Assembly: GCA_011947345.1 (NCBI GenBank)
Contig: JAAVTG010000697.1
Coordinates: forward strand, 62,001-126,000
Length of the DNA stretch: 64,000 nucleotides
Source: Phytophthora quininea
Taxonomy: Eukaryota; Oomycota; Peronosporomycetes; Peronosporales; Peronosporaceae
Reading direction: 5' to 3'
Shown: positions 1-9,989 of the stretch, one piece after another
How positions within the stretch are numbered: the first letter of the stretch is position 1
Layout: every line of letters starts with the position of its first letter
Program-made: the position numbers and the translations under genes
Notes under the pieces: model-generated
What the model was told of the DNA's origin: nothing
Database searches by the model: none
The model's input: the letters and a program-made list of their open reading frames with translations, nothing else

Positions 1-532
1 ACGACCGCTGCAGCGCCATCGCTGTTTGAGCAACTCGCAGGTGAAATTGGCAAACCATTTCTAGTGGATATCGTCGCTCTGAGTGTCGATTGCTTACTGT
101 TGTAAATGCGGCAGATACGTATATGGATGGTCCCTTCCAGGTCCTTCGTCGCTGTTTCCTGGAGCGGATGCGCGTGCTGGTGGTCGTGCGACGTGTGAAC
201 AGCGTTCGTGGCACTTGTGTGGGTTTCCTGAAGGCGTTCGACAAGCACTTGAATCTGGTGCTTATGGATGTGAGTCAAGAGTACATCCCACAGAAGACGC
301 ACTATCGGTTATTGGAAGACGTACGCAAAGGCAAACGCGCTCCAGGAGATGCGGTATTCTCTGCAGTGGACCGCCGTCGAAACCGGGTCGTGTTGAGTTC
401 TGCAGGGGTACTCAGCGCGACTACAGCAAACAGCTCTTCATTCGCGGAGATAACGTCGTGTCTGTGAGCGCGGTTGCCACTAACCAGGTATCACCTCGCG
501 ATCGAGGCGTTGTCCACTCCAGCAAGAAATGA
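1..532 (+). CDS. LSm11-like Sm-fold protein (5' partial)
   Basis: Partial gene open at the left edge. The proposed model joins 1-40, 115-269 or 115-320, and 416-532. The first intron (41-114, donor after CAG, acceptor GCGGCAG) joins in phase onto the frame holding the Sm1 motif: RGTCVGFLKAFDKHLNLVL, with the typical G, aromatic, FD and N positions. A second intron ends at the CTCAG at 411-415. Its donor is either GTGAGT at 270 or GTACGC at 321, and both keep frame. It leads to the Sm2 motif QLFIRGDNVVSV. The Sm1 spacing (VRG.C.GFL.AFDKH.NL.L.DV) resembles LSm11, the U7 snRNP subunit that replaces SmD2 and acts in histone pre-mRNA 3' end processing. An unspecialised LSm protein is the alternative. 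The missing N-terminus cannot be judged. Confidence 0.6.
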
Positions 533-666
533 GCCTAGAGCTGCTCCACCTGTGGACACAAACCAAGATCACAGCGAATGCAGCACGTTTGTGTTGGATC
601 GTAATATTACTGAGCTTTGGGGGCCTGGAGTAGGGAAAATCCTCGACGACCACAGCGCAAGTTCTC

Positions 667-1110
667 TCACATTTCGTTCGGATCGTCATCTTCGTGCTCC
701 TTCAGCATCTTGCGGTTGTACGCCACCGTGCCCAGCACGATTCCCAGCATGATGATGAAGCACACGTAGACGACGAAAAACGTCCAGAGCGCGGTGTTGG
801 TATCATCCGTCTGCAGCACGGCGCGGGTCGTCAGCGCGAAGAGCGCCCCGAGTAGAGCGTACACGCCGATGAGGCCCATGGAGATCAGGATCAGGTCTTG
901 CCACGAATTGCCGCAGCAGAGCACTCGGTACTGCTTCTTCTTGGCCTTGCTGGACTTGACAGCAGCGACACTTACGTCGGCCAAGCTGATTGGAGCTTCC
1001 CCATGGTGAATGACTTCAGGATCTCGGTGCTTGTTGGGAACTGGATCGCGCGGACGCTTCAAAGAGGCGAAACCCCTCCTCGAGTGCTGACCTTTGACGA
1101 TCATTTCCAT
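667..1110 (-). CDS. Small two-span membrane protein, unknown function
   Basis: An intact 147-residue ORF with an ATG start. The first 65 residues are basic and polar. Two hydrophobic segments follow, at about residues 75-98 (starting LILISMGLIGVYALLGALFA) and 107-130 (WTFFVVYVCFIIMLGIVLG). The tail is charged and acidic (KMLKEHEDDDPNEM). There is no signal peptide at the N-terminus, so it is likely a hairpin-like protein with both ends on the same side. A Cys pair (LCCGNSW) lies just before the first span. I do not recognise the family. It is divergently transcribed from the gene at 1221, with about 110 bp between the two start codons. Confidence 0.55.
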   Translation of the reverse strand: MEMIVKGQHSRRGFASLKRPRDPVPNKHRDPEVIHHGEAPISLADVSVAAVKSSKAKKKQYRVLCCGNSWQDLILISMGLIGVYALLGALFALTTRAVLQTDDTNTALWTFFVVYVCFIIMLGIVLGTVAYNRKMLKEHEDDDPNEM

Positions 1111-1220
1111 CGCCTAAAAATATTGAGGCAAGTGAGCTGCTTCGTGGAGGACCTTCGTCTCACAGACGCTTATGAAAGTGGAGCCACTATTTTTGCTCAC
1201 GTTAATCACCGACGTGAGCC

Positions 1221-2329
1221 ATGGAAGGCGTGATGCTTGTGGAGATGGCCTCGGGCGCTTTGCATTACACAAAATCGTTCTCGGATGCATTCGACGTGCG
1301 GCACCCGAAGACCGAGCGTCTCAACCTCAGCGCGCTCATTTTTGCGTTGCAAAACTTTGCAGGTGGGATGAATGAAGACGCTCTTGTTTTAGCCATTGCT
1401 GACACTTTCTTTTGCTCCTCTAGGGAGCAGTGTCCGTCCACCTGAGAATGCAGGGCATCAAACTTCGTTCACGACGGGTATCGCTGAGATCAGTATGCTC
1501 GCCACGCCTCTTGAAAACATTGTGCTTGCTGCAACGCCGTCAAACAAACTTCTTGTGGTGTGTGCATGAAATTGCAATTCTTACTAAATATCTGTAACTC
1601 ACGCTTCTTGTGTGCTGTCAGGTGCTTTTCACTGCACCAGATTTTGATGCAGCTGTAGCACGGTAGGTTCTTGACATGGCAAGAAGGGACTGTCGATGTT
1701 GAATCTAACGTGGATCGATTGTTTTGCAGGGGCTAGTGAAACGTGTAGCCTACAACTATGAGAATGGGGAGAATGCCGAAATGCAACTTATGACTGTGCT
1801 TAACCAAGTGGTGCGTTGAGTGGCCCACGAGTGCTGTGTCAATGCTATTCTCACCTTTTTATTTGTTTTGTTGTAATGCATTCAGCCTCGCCGCTTTCGC
1901 CACGCATTCTTCCAAGCGATTGATGAAACAATCGAGAGGGAACTAGTTAATGCAAGTGAGCAAGTCCTTTTGGGACTGGAAGAAAGCGACTTCAACCGCA
2001 TGCGAGCTTTTGATCACGGAGAGTTATTTGTTTTCTTCCATTATTCGGCACGCTTGAATGATTCTGCGTCTATCGTCAACGACCAAGAAAACTATGGCGG
2101 CGGTGAAAAGGAAACAAGTGCAAACGATCGCGAGGATGAATACCGAAAGGCTGTTCCTCCAACATTGGGGCAGATAGCACGGCAACGAACGAAGAACCTC
2201 AGCATCTTCAACATGATGGCATCGACGCGCGCGATCGCTGCAACAACTATCCAGATTGATGACAGAAAGAAGCGGAAAACACGGAAGAAGCCTCGATGGC
2301 GGTCAAAGAATGCGGTTGAGCCACTCTGA
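1221..2329 (+). CDS. Longin-like protein, five exons, unknown function
   Basis: Exons proposed at 1221-1362, 1424-1557, 1622-1654, 1730-1810 and 1886-2329. Introns are 61-75 bp with GT..AG ends. The third exon's donor is uncertain: only GTAGCA at 1655 keeps frame, while the better-looking GTAGGT at 1663 does not. The N-terminal half reads as an alpha/beta fold with a first strand MEGVMLVEMASGAL, helix LNLSALIFALQNFA, and strands around NIVLAATPSNKLLV and VLFTAPDF, followed by a helix with VKRVAYNYE. This order resembles longin domains of trafficking proteins, but the assignment is structural guesswork. The C-terminal part is charged and ends in a very basic stretch (DDRKKRKTRKKPRWRSKN). No catalytic motif is seen. 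Confidence 0.5.
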
Positions 2330-2776
2330 TCCCCAAGGCTTTCAACGAGTCATCGAGATTGATATCATCGGGCGAGTGGCAGCACTAATGGAGCCCCATC
2401 GAACAGGTCGGGCCTATCGGGTGGCTGATGTGGTTCTTCCGTTCGTGGAACTGTCGGGCCTGACGTTGTTTGCTCCGGCCTCAACTAGTTTTCAAAATCA
2501 CAGCAGCTAGAGCAAATGGTGTGGGAAAACGCCCCTAGCTCTAGGAAAGTGGTAAAGGGGAATCGGGGGCCGGGAACAACGTCATGGCATGGCGACGCGG
2601 TCAGTGTTTACTATTTTACCCAGTCTTAACTAGCTCATCTGACCCACAGAGCAGGACCCATCTTGCGGTTGCTCAACTTTTCGATGTCTTGGAGCCTTTG
2701 CTGACAACTAGAGCTGTTGTTTGAGCTCCATTGTACAGCGTCGCAGTCAGAATTATGATGTTGGCCACGCATGTAC
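2330..2776. other. Intergenic, no gene seen
   Basis: About 450 bp between the 3' ends of two convergent genes. It probably holds both 3' untranslated regions. No supported ORF, repeat or RNA was seen. Confidence 0.5.
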
Positions 2777-3778
2777 CTAACCGTTGGCCATCATATTGTT
2801 CACTGCAGCAACCTGCGCGATCTCGAGGCAGAAGGCTAGAAACTCCTCCTCGCTGATACCGCGGGAGTCCAAAGGCTGGAACTTGGTGAAGGCAGTCATA
2901 AACATTTCCTGGCGCAGCATTGGCTGCAGTGCTTTCGAGCTCTTGACAAGGGCATGGAGCTCTCTAGACACCACATTTGTGCTGCTCGTACGACTACCAG
3001 TTAGAGGGGTGGTAGTTGTGTCGTAGAGAGCTCGTCGGACTTCCGCGACCTCCAACACTCCGTTCTGGTCATTGTCCAACAACGCGAATACCCTTCGGAT
3101 TTTGAGGCTCTCGGCTTCTTCTTGTTCGGATTCCTTGTTGACACGATCGCCTGCAGTGGCGTTGGCAACAATTTTGTTGTGTGAGTTTTGTCGAGATAGG
3201 GACGCAGTCGCGACAGAATCACGCTGGATGATGCCATCAGAAATGAGCTGGCAGTGACAACGCTCACATCGACTCAGGAACTCTTCCAGTGAAAGCTCAT
3301 TGTCTCCTCGATTAGCAGAATCGCTGGTCGCATTTTCACTCGAGAACAACTGCTGTAGTCGACTCCGCTGCTTCAAAAGAAGACGAAGTAGTGGCGAAGT
3401 TTTTGCAAGCGCGTTAATCTCCTGGTCACGCTGCAGAGCCCACCTCATCTCGTCTTGGTTGACGGTTCTGCTGCCATCCACATCCATGATAGCAAAAAGC
3501 TGTGATAGAACGGCATGCTCTTGCCGCACAAATTGGTCATGGGGACCATTTTCTGAGGGCTTCAGCTTGCCCGCTTGTTCATTCAATTCATTCGTCACAT
3601 GGTCTCGGGGTGAGATGGCATTGTTACGACTAGGGGTTGCTGGGGTGACGAGGTAGAAACTTTCGCTTTGGGGCGAACGTTTACCTTCGCCTTTTGCAGC
3701 TGACGAAGTTTTGGCGCTTGCATTATTGGTTTTGAACTCCCAGAGATGGAAGCTGTGAAAACCTTCGATGGTCCCCAC
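2777..3778 (-). CDS. EF-hand protein (possible C-terminal half of the upstream WW/IQ gene)
   Basis: Open frame of 333 codons with two clear EF-hand calcium loops: DVDGSRTVNQDE and DNDQNGVLEVAE, about 135 residues apart. Each is followed by a helix rich in L/R and an SLEEF- or EEEF-type segment, which suggests two EF-hand pairs with one degenerate loop each. The frame starts at a GTG. The first ATG lies inside the first EF loop, so this ORF has no credible start of its own. The upstream gene on the same strand runs into it. If one G is removed from the run at 3773-3776 (C on the + strand), the two frames fuse smoothly. It is therefore either the C-terminal half of a WW-IQ-EF-hand protein or a separate gene whose first exon I could not find. 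Confidence 0.6.
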   Translation of the reverse strand: MGTIEGFHSFHLWEFKTNNASAKTSSAAKGEGKRSPQSESFYLVTPATPSRNNAISPRDHVTNELNEQAGKLKPSENGPHDQFVRQEHAVLSQLFAIMDVDGSRTVNQDEMRWALQRDQEINALAKTSPLLRLLLKQRSRLQQLFSSENATSDSANRGDNELSLEEFLSRCERCHCQLISDGIIQRDSVATASLSRQNSHNKIVANATAGDRVNKESEQEEAESLKIRRVFALLDNDQNGVLEVAEVRRALYDTTTTPLTGSRTSSTNVVSRELHALVKSSKALQPMLRQEMFMTAFTKFQPLDSRGISEEEFLAFCLEIAQVAAVNNMMANG

Positions 3779-5562
3779 TTAGTATATCTCGAGTCGGACT
3801 AATCTGTGAGTCCAAAAATCGTTAGATAAATTGAACGCACCAGCAGAAATGCAGCTCACCTGATTGGGTTTGTACGGAACACCGTTGAACCTTGCAGGGA
3901 TATGCGGGTCCGGCGTCTGCACAAAAAAGTAAAGTCAAACAACTACTTTCCAATATTCTGAACAAACAAACTACCTCGGAGCGGCGGTAATTGACTGACG
4001 ATGGCTCTCTTATAGATCTGTCGTAAGAGCCGTCGGACCCATGGCTGCTTTGCAAATGTTCATCTGAAGGACTCTCCATCATGCTTTCGAAAAGTGCAGC
4101 CACCGCTGCTTCACCAAACGCGCACTCGGGTGGAACCTTCGTGATCTCGAAGCGTGTGCCGTTAGTTCCGTGTGGGTGCTGGTGGTGGATAGTCAAAATC
4201 GACCGCAGTCCGTAACGTAGGTCGCCATGCTCTAGCCGCTCACGCACAACCAAATCGTCCAGTGGGAATGGTGTCGGTGGCTCAAGGGAGCGACGTGTGA
4301 ATTGAGTGACAGGCTGTCGCCTCTTCTTCCCTGGGGACAATGCTTCGTCAAGACGCGTTTGTTGCTGCTTGAGGGCCATCGGTAGTTCAGCAGCTCATCG
4401 ACGGAAACGCACTGCCCGTAAAACCAGCGCAGATATCTTGCCTGCATGCGCTGCTCCACTCCGCCGCGGGTGGCTAACTCCCTTGTGACGGTCCGTTCAA
4501 CCTCATCCTCCCAGGCCGCATTGAGCGCTTGTTCTCGGACATTCGCGGCAAAGTGCCGACTGGCCCGCTCTTCCACAGCCATGGCAATATTCGCTGCCAC
4601 TTGTCGTGCCTCCTCGGCTTGAATACCCCAAAACTTATCTCCGTTCTGGCATTGCTGCTCCTCTTCGTAGGCCATGGTGTCGCGAGCAACGGATTCATCT
4701 TGCAGCTCGCGCTGCCGTCGTTCGGTGTCCATTTTCTCGTCTTCTTCTATGCGAGCCAGGAATTCATCCAGTCGGATATTCGACGCCAGCATATTCTGGC
4801 GGGTGGTGCTGTGATCGGGGCTAACGGCTTGTTCATAGAGCTCCTCTTCGCCGTCGTAGATCTCCAGCCCCCAGAATTGATCGCCGTCTGCAAGTTGCAG
4901 CAGTTCTTCTTGCTCCATTTCGCGACACCTCATCGCTTCATCCTCGGACTCGTCAAGAAGCAGCGTCTGCATTGGCTGCTGCTGCTCATTCTTCGGCTTC
5001 TTCAACCGAAGTTCGCCAACTTGTTTACGAGCAAAACGTCCGCGGGATAACGACTGAATAGAAATCGCTGCTGCCGCCTTGCGATTGTCTGCAATCGATG
5101 CGGTTGCTGCTTCTGGGGCATCCACCGCGTGTCATTCGTGCGCGGGCTATAGTAATACTGCTGCTGGGTCACCGGGTCGAACACTTCGATCCATTGCTGC
5201 GGGTCGTGGTCGCCATGACCATTCTCCTCAAATGGCTGTTGTGTCTCCGCCTCCAGCTCCGGGAGTTCCGCCGAGTTTTGGTCAACTAGCTGTTCTTGAA
5301 TGCCTACTTTGTCCTCGGTGTACATGGTCGCAAGAGTCTCCTCGTGCTCAGCATTGGCCTCGCTGACTGGGAACTCTTTCCACGCATCGCCTTCGCCTTG
5401 GTCTTGAGCCGGAGCTGTTGGGTTCGTCCACGACGTCTCCCCAGTTACCACGTTGAAGAAGTAGACCTCTCCGTCGTCGCTAATGTGTTCCTCCCACTCG
5501 GAAGCCTGTGGGTCTCCCTCGCCCGTGTAGTAGTTAGTCGGTGCTGGGACGGTGGGGTCCAT
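3723..5562 (-). CDS. WW-WW-IQ motif protein
   Basis: Starts at the ATG at 5562. Two WW domains: WEEHISDDGEVYFFNVVTGE followed by TSWTNP, and WIEVFDPVTQQQYYYSPRTN followed by RWMP. An IQ calmodulin-binding motif follows (IQSLSRGRFARKQ). Next come an acidic coiled region and two copies of a short block (GDQFWGLEIYDG and GDKFWGIQAEEA). Breaks: one base is missing at the C-run opposite 5115-5118, just after WW2, and another frame change is near 4385. Near the 3' end two short introns are likely. The second (3804-3859) separates a conserved-looking exon reading PDPHIPARFNGVPYKPNQ from the last one. WW domains bind proline-rich ligands and IQ binds calmodulin. The overall role is unknown, perhaps cytoskeletal or ciliary. 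The frame may continue into the EF-hand ORF. Confidence 0.6.
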
Positions 5563-5785
5563 TGCCCAATGTCAAGTGACCTTTCAAGATCACAGCGGAA
5601 TTGGACGAGCGATGCGATGGCTTTGGCTGTGCGGCTGCTGTACTTGCTTGCGAGTCATCCCGTTGCTTTCGATCTCGCAGACAGCTTGGTTGCCGACACA
5701 TCCGCTGCGCTGCAGCTACCATAAACAGAAGCAAAAGCCTTCTCGGTAGAAAACAGCTGCTGCCGTTGGCAAGTTGCAGTCGTTG

Positions 5786-5802
5786 CGCTCACTCCTGCTT
5801 TC
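5786..5802 (+). promoter_or_regulatory. Oomycete-type Inr/FPR core promoter
   Basis: GCTCACTCCTGCTTTCC lies 19-35 bp before the methyltransferase ATG. It fits the oomycete 16-19 nt core promoter layout (GCTCATT-like initiator followed by a pyrimidine/T-rich flanking element). Position and strand fit a transcription start with a very short leader. Confidence 0.45.
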
Positions 5803-5820
5803 CCCACCAACTCGGCAGCC

Positions 5821-6651
5821 ATGAAACACCAGCAGATCAAGACCATGAAGCTCTACCGTCATCTGGACCGCATCGACCGGCGGCTGCAGGAACTGGGCTA
5901 TTCCGCCTCGGACAAGGTCGACCCGGAGCAGTTGGGGACCCTGGACTCGCTGCATTTCTTCGGTGACGAGCCCATCCGCCGCATCGTGGAACTGCTGCCT
6001 GGCGACGGGAGCGACAAGGTGCTGGACATCGGCACCGGCTTCGGAGGCACCGCCAGACTGCTGGCACATCGCAGCACCTGCACGGTGGACGCGCTGGAGC
6101 TGCAGCCAGATCTATGCGAGGCAGGCCGAGAGCTCACACGTCGTTGCGGGCTGCAAGACCGCGTCACACACGTGAACGGAGACTTTTGGAGCTCCCGGTG
6201 GCCCCGGGAGTACGATGCAGTGGTGGGGCTGCTGTGTTTCCTGCACGTCGGCCACTGGAGCGAGCTCTTCCAGCGCTGCTTCGACAGCCTCAAGCCTGGC
6301 GGGCTCCTTTATGTGGACGACTTTTTCCTGCGTGGCGAGCAGTTGACAAGCGACGACGAGCAGACGCTCCAAGAAGACATTTACTGCTCCGAGCTGTTGC
6401 GTCGAGACGAGATACTGTCCGTCCTGAACGCGTGTGGCTTTAAGGAGCCCAGCTTGGAGGACGTGACGACAAAGTGGCAGCCCTATCTGGCCAATCGAGC
6501 GACCACGTACCATGCTGACTTGAAAGCGCACATCGCGAGCGACGGGGAGCAGGCAGCCCGCGGACTCGACCACTTTTACACGCGCGTAGCACGGCTGTTC
6601 AACGCGGGGAACGTTGGAGGCTACACGCTGATCGTGCGGAAACCGCAGTGA
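5821..6651 (+). CDS. Class I SAM-dependent methyltransferase
   Basis: Intact 276-residue ORF. Motif I (SAM-binding loop) reads VLDIGTGFGGTARLLA at about residues 67-82. An acidic residue at the end of strand 2 sits in ALELQPD. The post-motif NGDFWS and the helix-strand block FDSLKPGGLLYVDDFF match the core of small-molecule methyltransferases such as the sarcosine/dimethylglycine or phosphoethanolamine N-methyltransferase group. The N-terminus before motif I is helical, and the C-terminal half carries the substrate lid. The substrate cannot be read from sequence. It is convergent with the carboxypeptidase gene, whose stop lies 85 bp away. Part of this gene is found again as a decayed copy at about 56.47-56.64 kb. 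Confidence 0.8.
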   Translation: MKHQQIKTMKLYRHLDRIDRRLQELGYSASDKVDPEQLGTLDSLHFFGDEPIRRIVELLPGDGSDKVLDIGTGFGGTARLLAHRSTCTVDALELQPDLCEAGRELTRRCGLQDRVTHVNGDFWSSRWPREYDAVVGLLCFLHVGHWSELFQRCFDSLKPGGLLYVDDFFLRGEQLTSDDEQTLQEDIYCSELLRRDEILSVLNACGFKEPSLEDVTTKWQPYLANRATTYHADLKAHIASDGEQAARGLDHFYTRVARLFNAGNVGGYTLIVRKPQ

Positions 6652-6736
6652 GGTTGCATTTTGCTGTTTGGTAGCTTAGCTTCGTACATTTCGACAACGC
6701 TTTGGTCATTGGTGAACACACGTCCTTGAGATCGAC

Positions 6737-8180
6737 TTACATGACGCTCATGACGCTCTCTTCCTTGGCCATGAATTCCATGTCCAGCAGTCCTTGCTCG
6801 GCATCTTCTTGCGCCCGTTCGCGCTCTTTTTCCTGCTCGTTTGGCAGTGTGAAGGCCTTGAGCAGTTCGAGCGCGTTCTTGGGCTGGTCGAGCGGCACCA
6901 TGTGACCCGCTTCGTACACTTGCTGGAACGCAAACGGCCCGACCTGGCGGATCTTACCAGCCTTCTTCCCGTCCACCATCCAGTCCTTGTCCTCCGCGGC
7001 GGCGAACTCCCGTGCTTGCTCCACGGTAGCTCTAGTGTCCACGCCTTGCAGCCCATCCAGTTGACGATAAAGTCGGCGTCTCCAGCGTACACGAGGCCCC
7101 GGATGCCGGCTTCCAGCATGGGCGGCACCAACTGCTGGAAGTTCTTCATCCAGTCGAACGAGAAGCCCGCGTGCACCTCCATGTTGCAGCTCTGCCACTT
7201 GGCGCTCTTCGGGCTCACATGCAACTTCTTCAGCGTGGTCTCCAGCCGCAGGAACTTCTCACATGGGAAAAGTCGTAGCACATGGGCGGGTGCTCGCACT
7301 TGGATCGCACGTCGTACACATTCAAGCCCGAAATGGAGTATGGCACCACTAGTGCAGCGTTGCAAAACGTCTGCGCCGCCAGACACGCCGCCTTGGTGGT
7401 CTGGCAGCTAGAGATCATGGCCACACAGGGCGAGACGGCGGCCTTCATGGCCAGATACACAGGGTACGACACAGCCTTAACTCCGTACGTGTTGTTGTAG
7501 GCCATGTCCGGGTAGTACTTGTACTGCACCTCTGGGTCGGTCAGTCCGTTGCCGATCCCGAAGCCCTTGAGGTTGATCTCCACAGGTCCCTCCTTCTGCT
7601 GGTTGCCGGTGAAGATCCGGTGCGCGATAGCCGGCACGTAGTGGCCCGCGTAGCTCTCCCCGAAGACGTAAAAGTCCTGCTTCTGGTACTGTGGCTTGGC
7701 CTGGAAGAACTCTTGCAGGAAGTGGAACATGTCGTCGCCCACCTCCTTCTCGGTCGTGTCGTACTCGCTAACGTCCCCGTAGCTGAAGCCCACGCCCACG
7801 GGCTGGTCGATCCACATGACGTTGGCGCGCTCGGTCCAGGAGAAGGGATTGCGCTTGAGCGACAGGTCGTCGTTCACGGAGCACGGCCCGTTCTCCTGCA
7901 GCAGCGCCAGGATGGAGCTGCAGCCGGGGCCACCCGTGAGCCAGATGACCACCGGGTCGGTGCTGGGCGATCCGCGCGACTCGAAGAACCAGTAGAAGTA
8001 GTTCTTGGACTTGGACCCAGCGATCTTGAAGTAGCCGCTCAGTTGCTGCGTCGAGTCGCAAAAGTCCTCGTCCACAGGGCTCATGGTGAGCGTGTACGTG
8101 ACATTGCTGCTGCTAGCGGCAAGGCTGCTTAGCGCGCACGCCAACAGAGAGAGCAGGAAGGCACGCACAGAGGAGGCCAT
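6737..8180 (-). CDS. Serine carboxypeptidase (peptidase family S10)
   Basis: N-terminal signal peptide of about 22 residues (FLLSLLACALSSLAA core). S10 landmarks in order: WLTGGPGCSS (oxyanion region), NVMWIDQPVGVGFSYG, nucleophile serine in FYVFGESYAGHYVP, catalytic Asp region YAGDADFIVNWMG, catalytic His in YEAGHMVPLDQP. Length is near 480 residues, normal for the family. Two single-base losses break the frame: at about 7258-7262 (between CYDFSH and EKFLRL) and in the C-run at 7009-7011. The conserved sequence continues on both sides of each, so the gene is probably intact in the organism. A vacuolar or secreted protein-degrading enzyme. No ER/vacuole retention tag was recognised at the C-terminus. 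Confidence 0.85.
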
Positions 8181-8250
8181 CGATAGCGGACACCAAGGGA
8201 GGGAAGATCTGAGACTACACTACTGGTACAATTAGGGTCCTCAACTAGGT

Positions 8251-9989
8251 TTACTCTGTTGTACCGACTCGTGCACGGTGGTTTTCTTCCAGCCGGCAAA
8301 GGAGGAGACCTCGGTTGCATGAAGATGGCCTGCGAAGTCGCACTGGCCGCGCTCCTTCGCCGTACTGAAGCTCACACAGCGCCACATCCAAGATGCTCCT
8401 CGAAGCGTTCACGTCCCTGTTGACGGTTTGGCCGCAGCTACTATCTCTGCGTCGACAATGGAACACCTTGTGCATTGCAACGGACCGCACGACGTTGTCG
8501 CGGCAGCGACGCATGGTTCTTCAGTTCACCATTCACTCTGGACTGGGACAGCCGTGGTGCATCTGGCTCGTCAGGTACTCGTCGGTGGACTTGACGTCGC
8601 AGTAGTGAGAGAGCATGCGCTCCAAGCATGCGCTCCAAGCGCTTCACCAGTCCAGGAGTTTTCTTCTTGATGATGCCCGCGGAGTTGGCGGCAGCCCAGT
8701 TCCCGAAAGCAACCAAAGTGTGTTGGCCGTTGTAGACCTTCTCTAAGGTTTTGTCGGCTGACATGCTCCGACGAAACGCAGGTTCCTGAACGTCATGACG
8801 AACGTCAGTCAGTAGTTCGCGCTTGGGAACAACGTAGCGGATATGCTCCTTCAAGACCTCCAGAGAGGCCGTCTTCTTGGTTGGCACGTTCTTGAGAGTT
8901 GTCTGGATGTCGGATGTCCTTGCGATCTTGCGTTGGATGCACTTGGAGCTACGCCTATAACGGCTGTCCCCGTAAAATTTAGTCGATGGGGAATGTCTCA
9001 TTTTGTCAGAAAGAGTGTGCATGCTGACGTCGAATCTCGCGGCAGTAAATATGTCGGTGCTGCCGGGGTCTAGGCCCCACGCGACATCGTAGTCTTCGAG
9101 ACGCTGAGGAGGCGGCTCTGCTGGCGCCACAGATTTTTCAGATGCAGAGTCATACTGACACCTTTCCCATCCGTTGCCAGCTCGCAAGGAAAGTAAAGAC
9201 CGCTCTTCTCGAAGATCGCAACACGAAATAGTTTACCCCACCATAGTTCCGCGACTGAACCCCAAGTTTTGAAGCTCTCACCACGAGTAACCAGCTGCCT
9301 CTCGCGGTCTCCACGGTCATGCCTCGGTCCAACGTACTACATTGAAGCAGGTCCCTCAGCACCGTCGAGTTGACGTGCGCGTAGGTGCAGCGGAAACCTT
9401 GTTTCGTCGGGACTAAGCTGAACGTTTGGATGGCCTGGAACTTGGGCTGCTTGCTGTTCCCTTCGTTCGCTGTCTTTACGGCAGTAAGGATGGTTGAGTA
9501 GAGTGGTAAGAACGCTTGTGTACTCCAGTTGATGTTGCCTTCAGTGTCTCGAGGAACCAGTCTTCGGACCTCGGTGGCTGCGTCGTGGTTCGACAGACAA
9601 ACGGCAAAGTCAGGAGGTAGAGCTTTCTTCTTGCGTTTCTTGGTGCAGCAGGGTTGGCACGGCCTTCTCGTGTACGCTTCCTTCAGTGCATCTTTGACGA
9701 TATCCGTCACGTCATCGAATTCTTGTTATACTTGGAAAAGACGTACAGTCGAAGCCGACGGCCAAGGTTCCTTGCCACGCTGAGTCGAGTCTGCTGCTGA
9801 ACTATAAAAGCCCCGGTTAATATAGCTGTCATTGATGGCAGGAATATCACCTCGAAGGGCCACGTGTTCTTGCACTGCGGTCTCGAAATGTATGTCCCCG
9901 GAACCATCTTTCGTTCGAGCAGCCAGCGAAGGTTGGTGGGTGTGGGTGCTGGCTGAGCTCCAGTGCAGTGTTTGAAGGTGTGTCTGCAC
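8251..9989 (-). pseudogene. Degenerate Fanzor (eukaryotic TnpB-like) RNA-guided nuclease
   Basis: Reading on the minus strand: an N-terminal region (9150-9989) with RRLRLYVFSKYNKNS and FSLVPTKQGFRCTYAHVN; the RuvC-I motif in VAWGLDPGSTDIFTAA (about 9070), with its catalytic Asp; LVAFGNWAAANSAG; a TS-type segment DEYLTSQMHHGC (about 8560); a second zinc-ribbon half HKVFHCRRRDSSCG; and the RuvC-III motif TVNRDVNASRSIL (about 8400), with its Asp. This order is that of Fanzor/TnpB (IS200/IS605 OrfB) nucleases. The gene is broken: there are several frames, a 13-bp tandem duplication at 8612-8637, an in-frame stop soon after the TS motif, and His replacing the first zinc-ribbon Cys. It is probably inactive. 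No matching guide (omega/fRNA) or terminal repeats could be identified. Confidence 0.72.
8612..8637. repeat. 13-bp tandem duplication
   Basis: AGCATGCGCTCCA occurs twice in a row (8612-8624 and 8625-8637) inside the Fanzor relic. Thirteen is not a multiple of three, so it shifts the frame just before the DEY-TS segment. The sequence on the other side continues the Fanzor motif order. Confidence 0.9.

Noticed and set aside
4529..5050. 173-codon plus-strand ORF
   Set aside because: It is antisense to the WW/IQ gene and mirrors its codon pattern; no motif.
7620..8132. 170-codon plus-strand ORF
   Set aside because: Antisense shadow of the carboxypeptidase, low-complexity V/A/R content.
8251..9989. 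Fanzor relic taken as an intact gene with sequencing errors only
   Set aside because: The 13-bp duplication, the in-frame stop after the TS motif and the lost zinc-ribbon Cys are not homopolymer errors.
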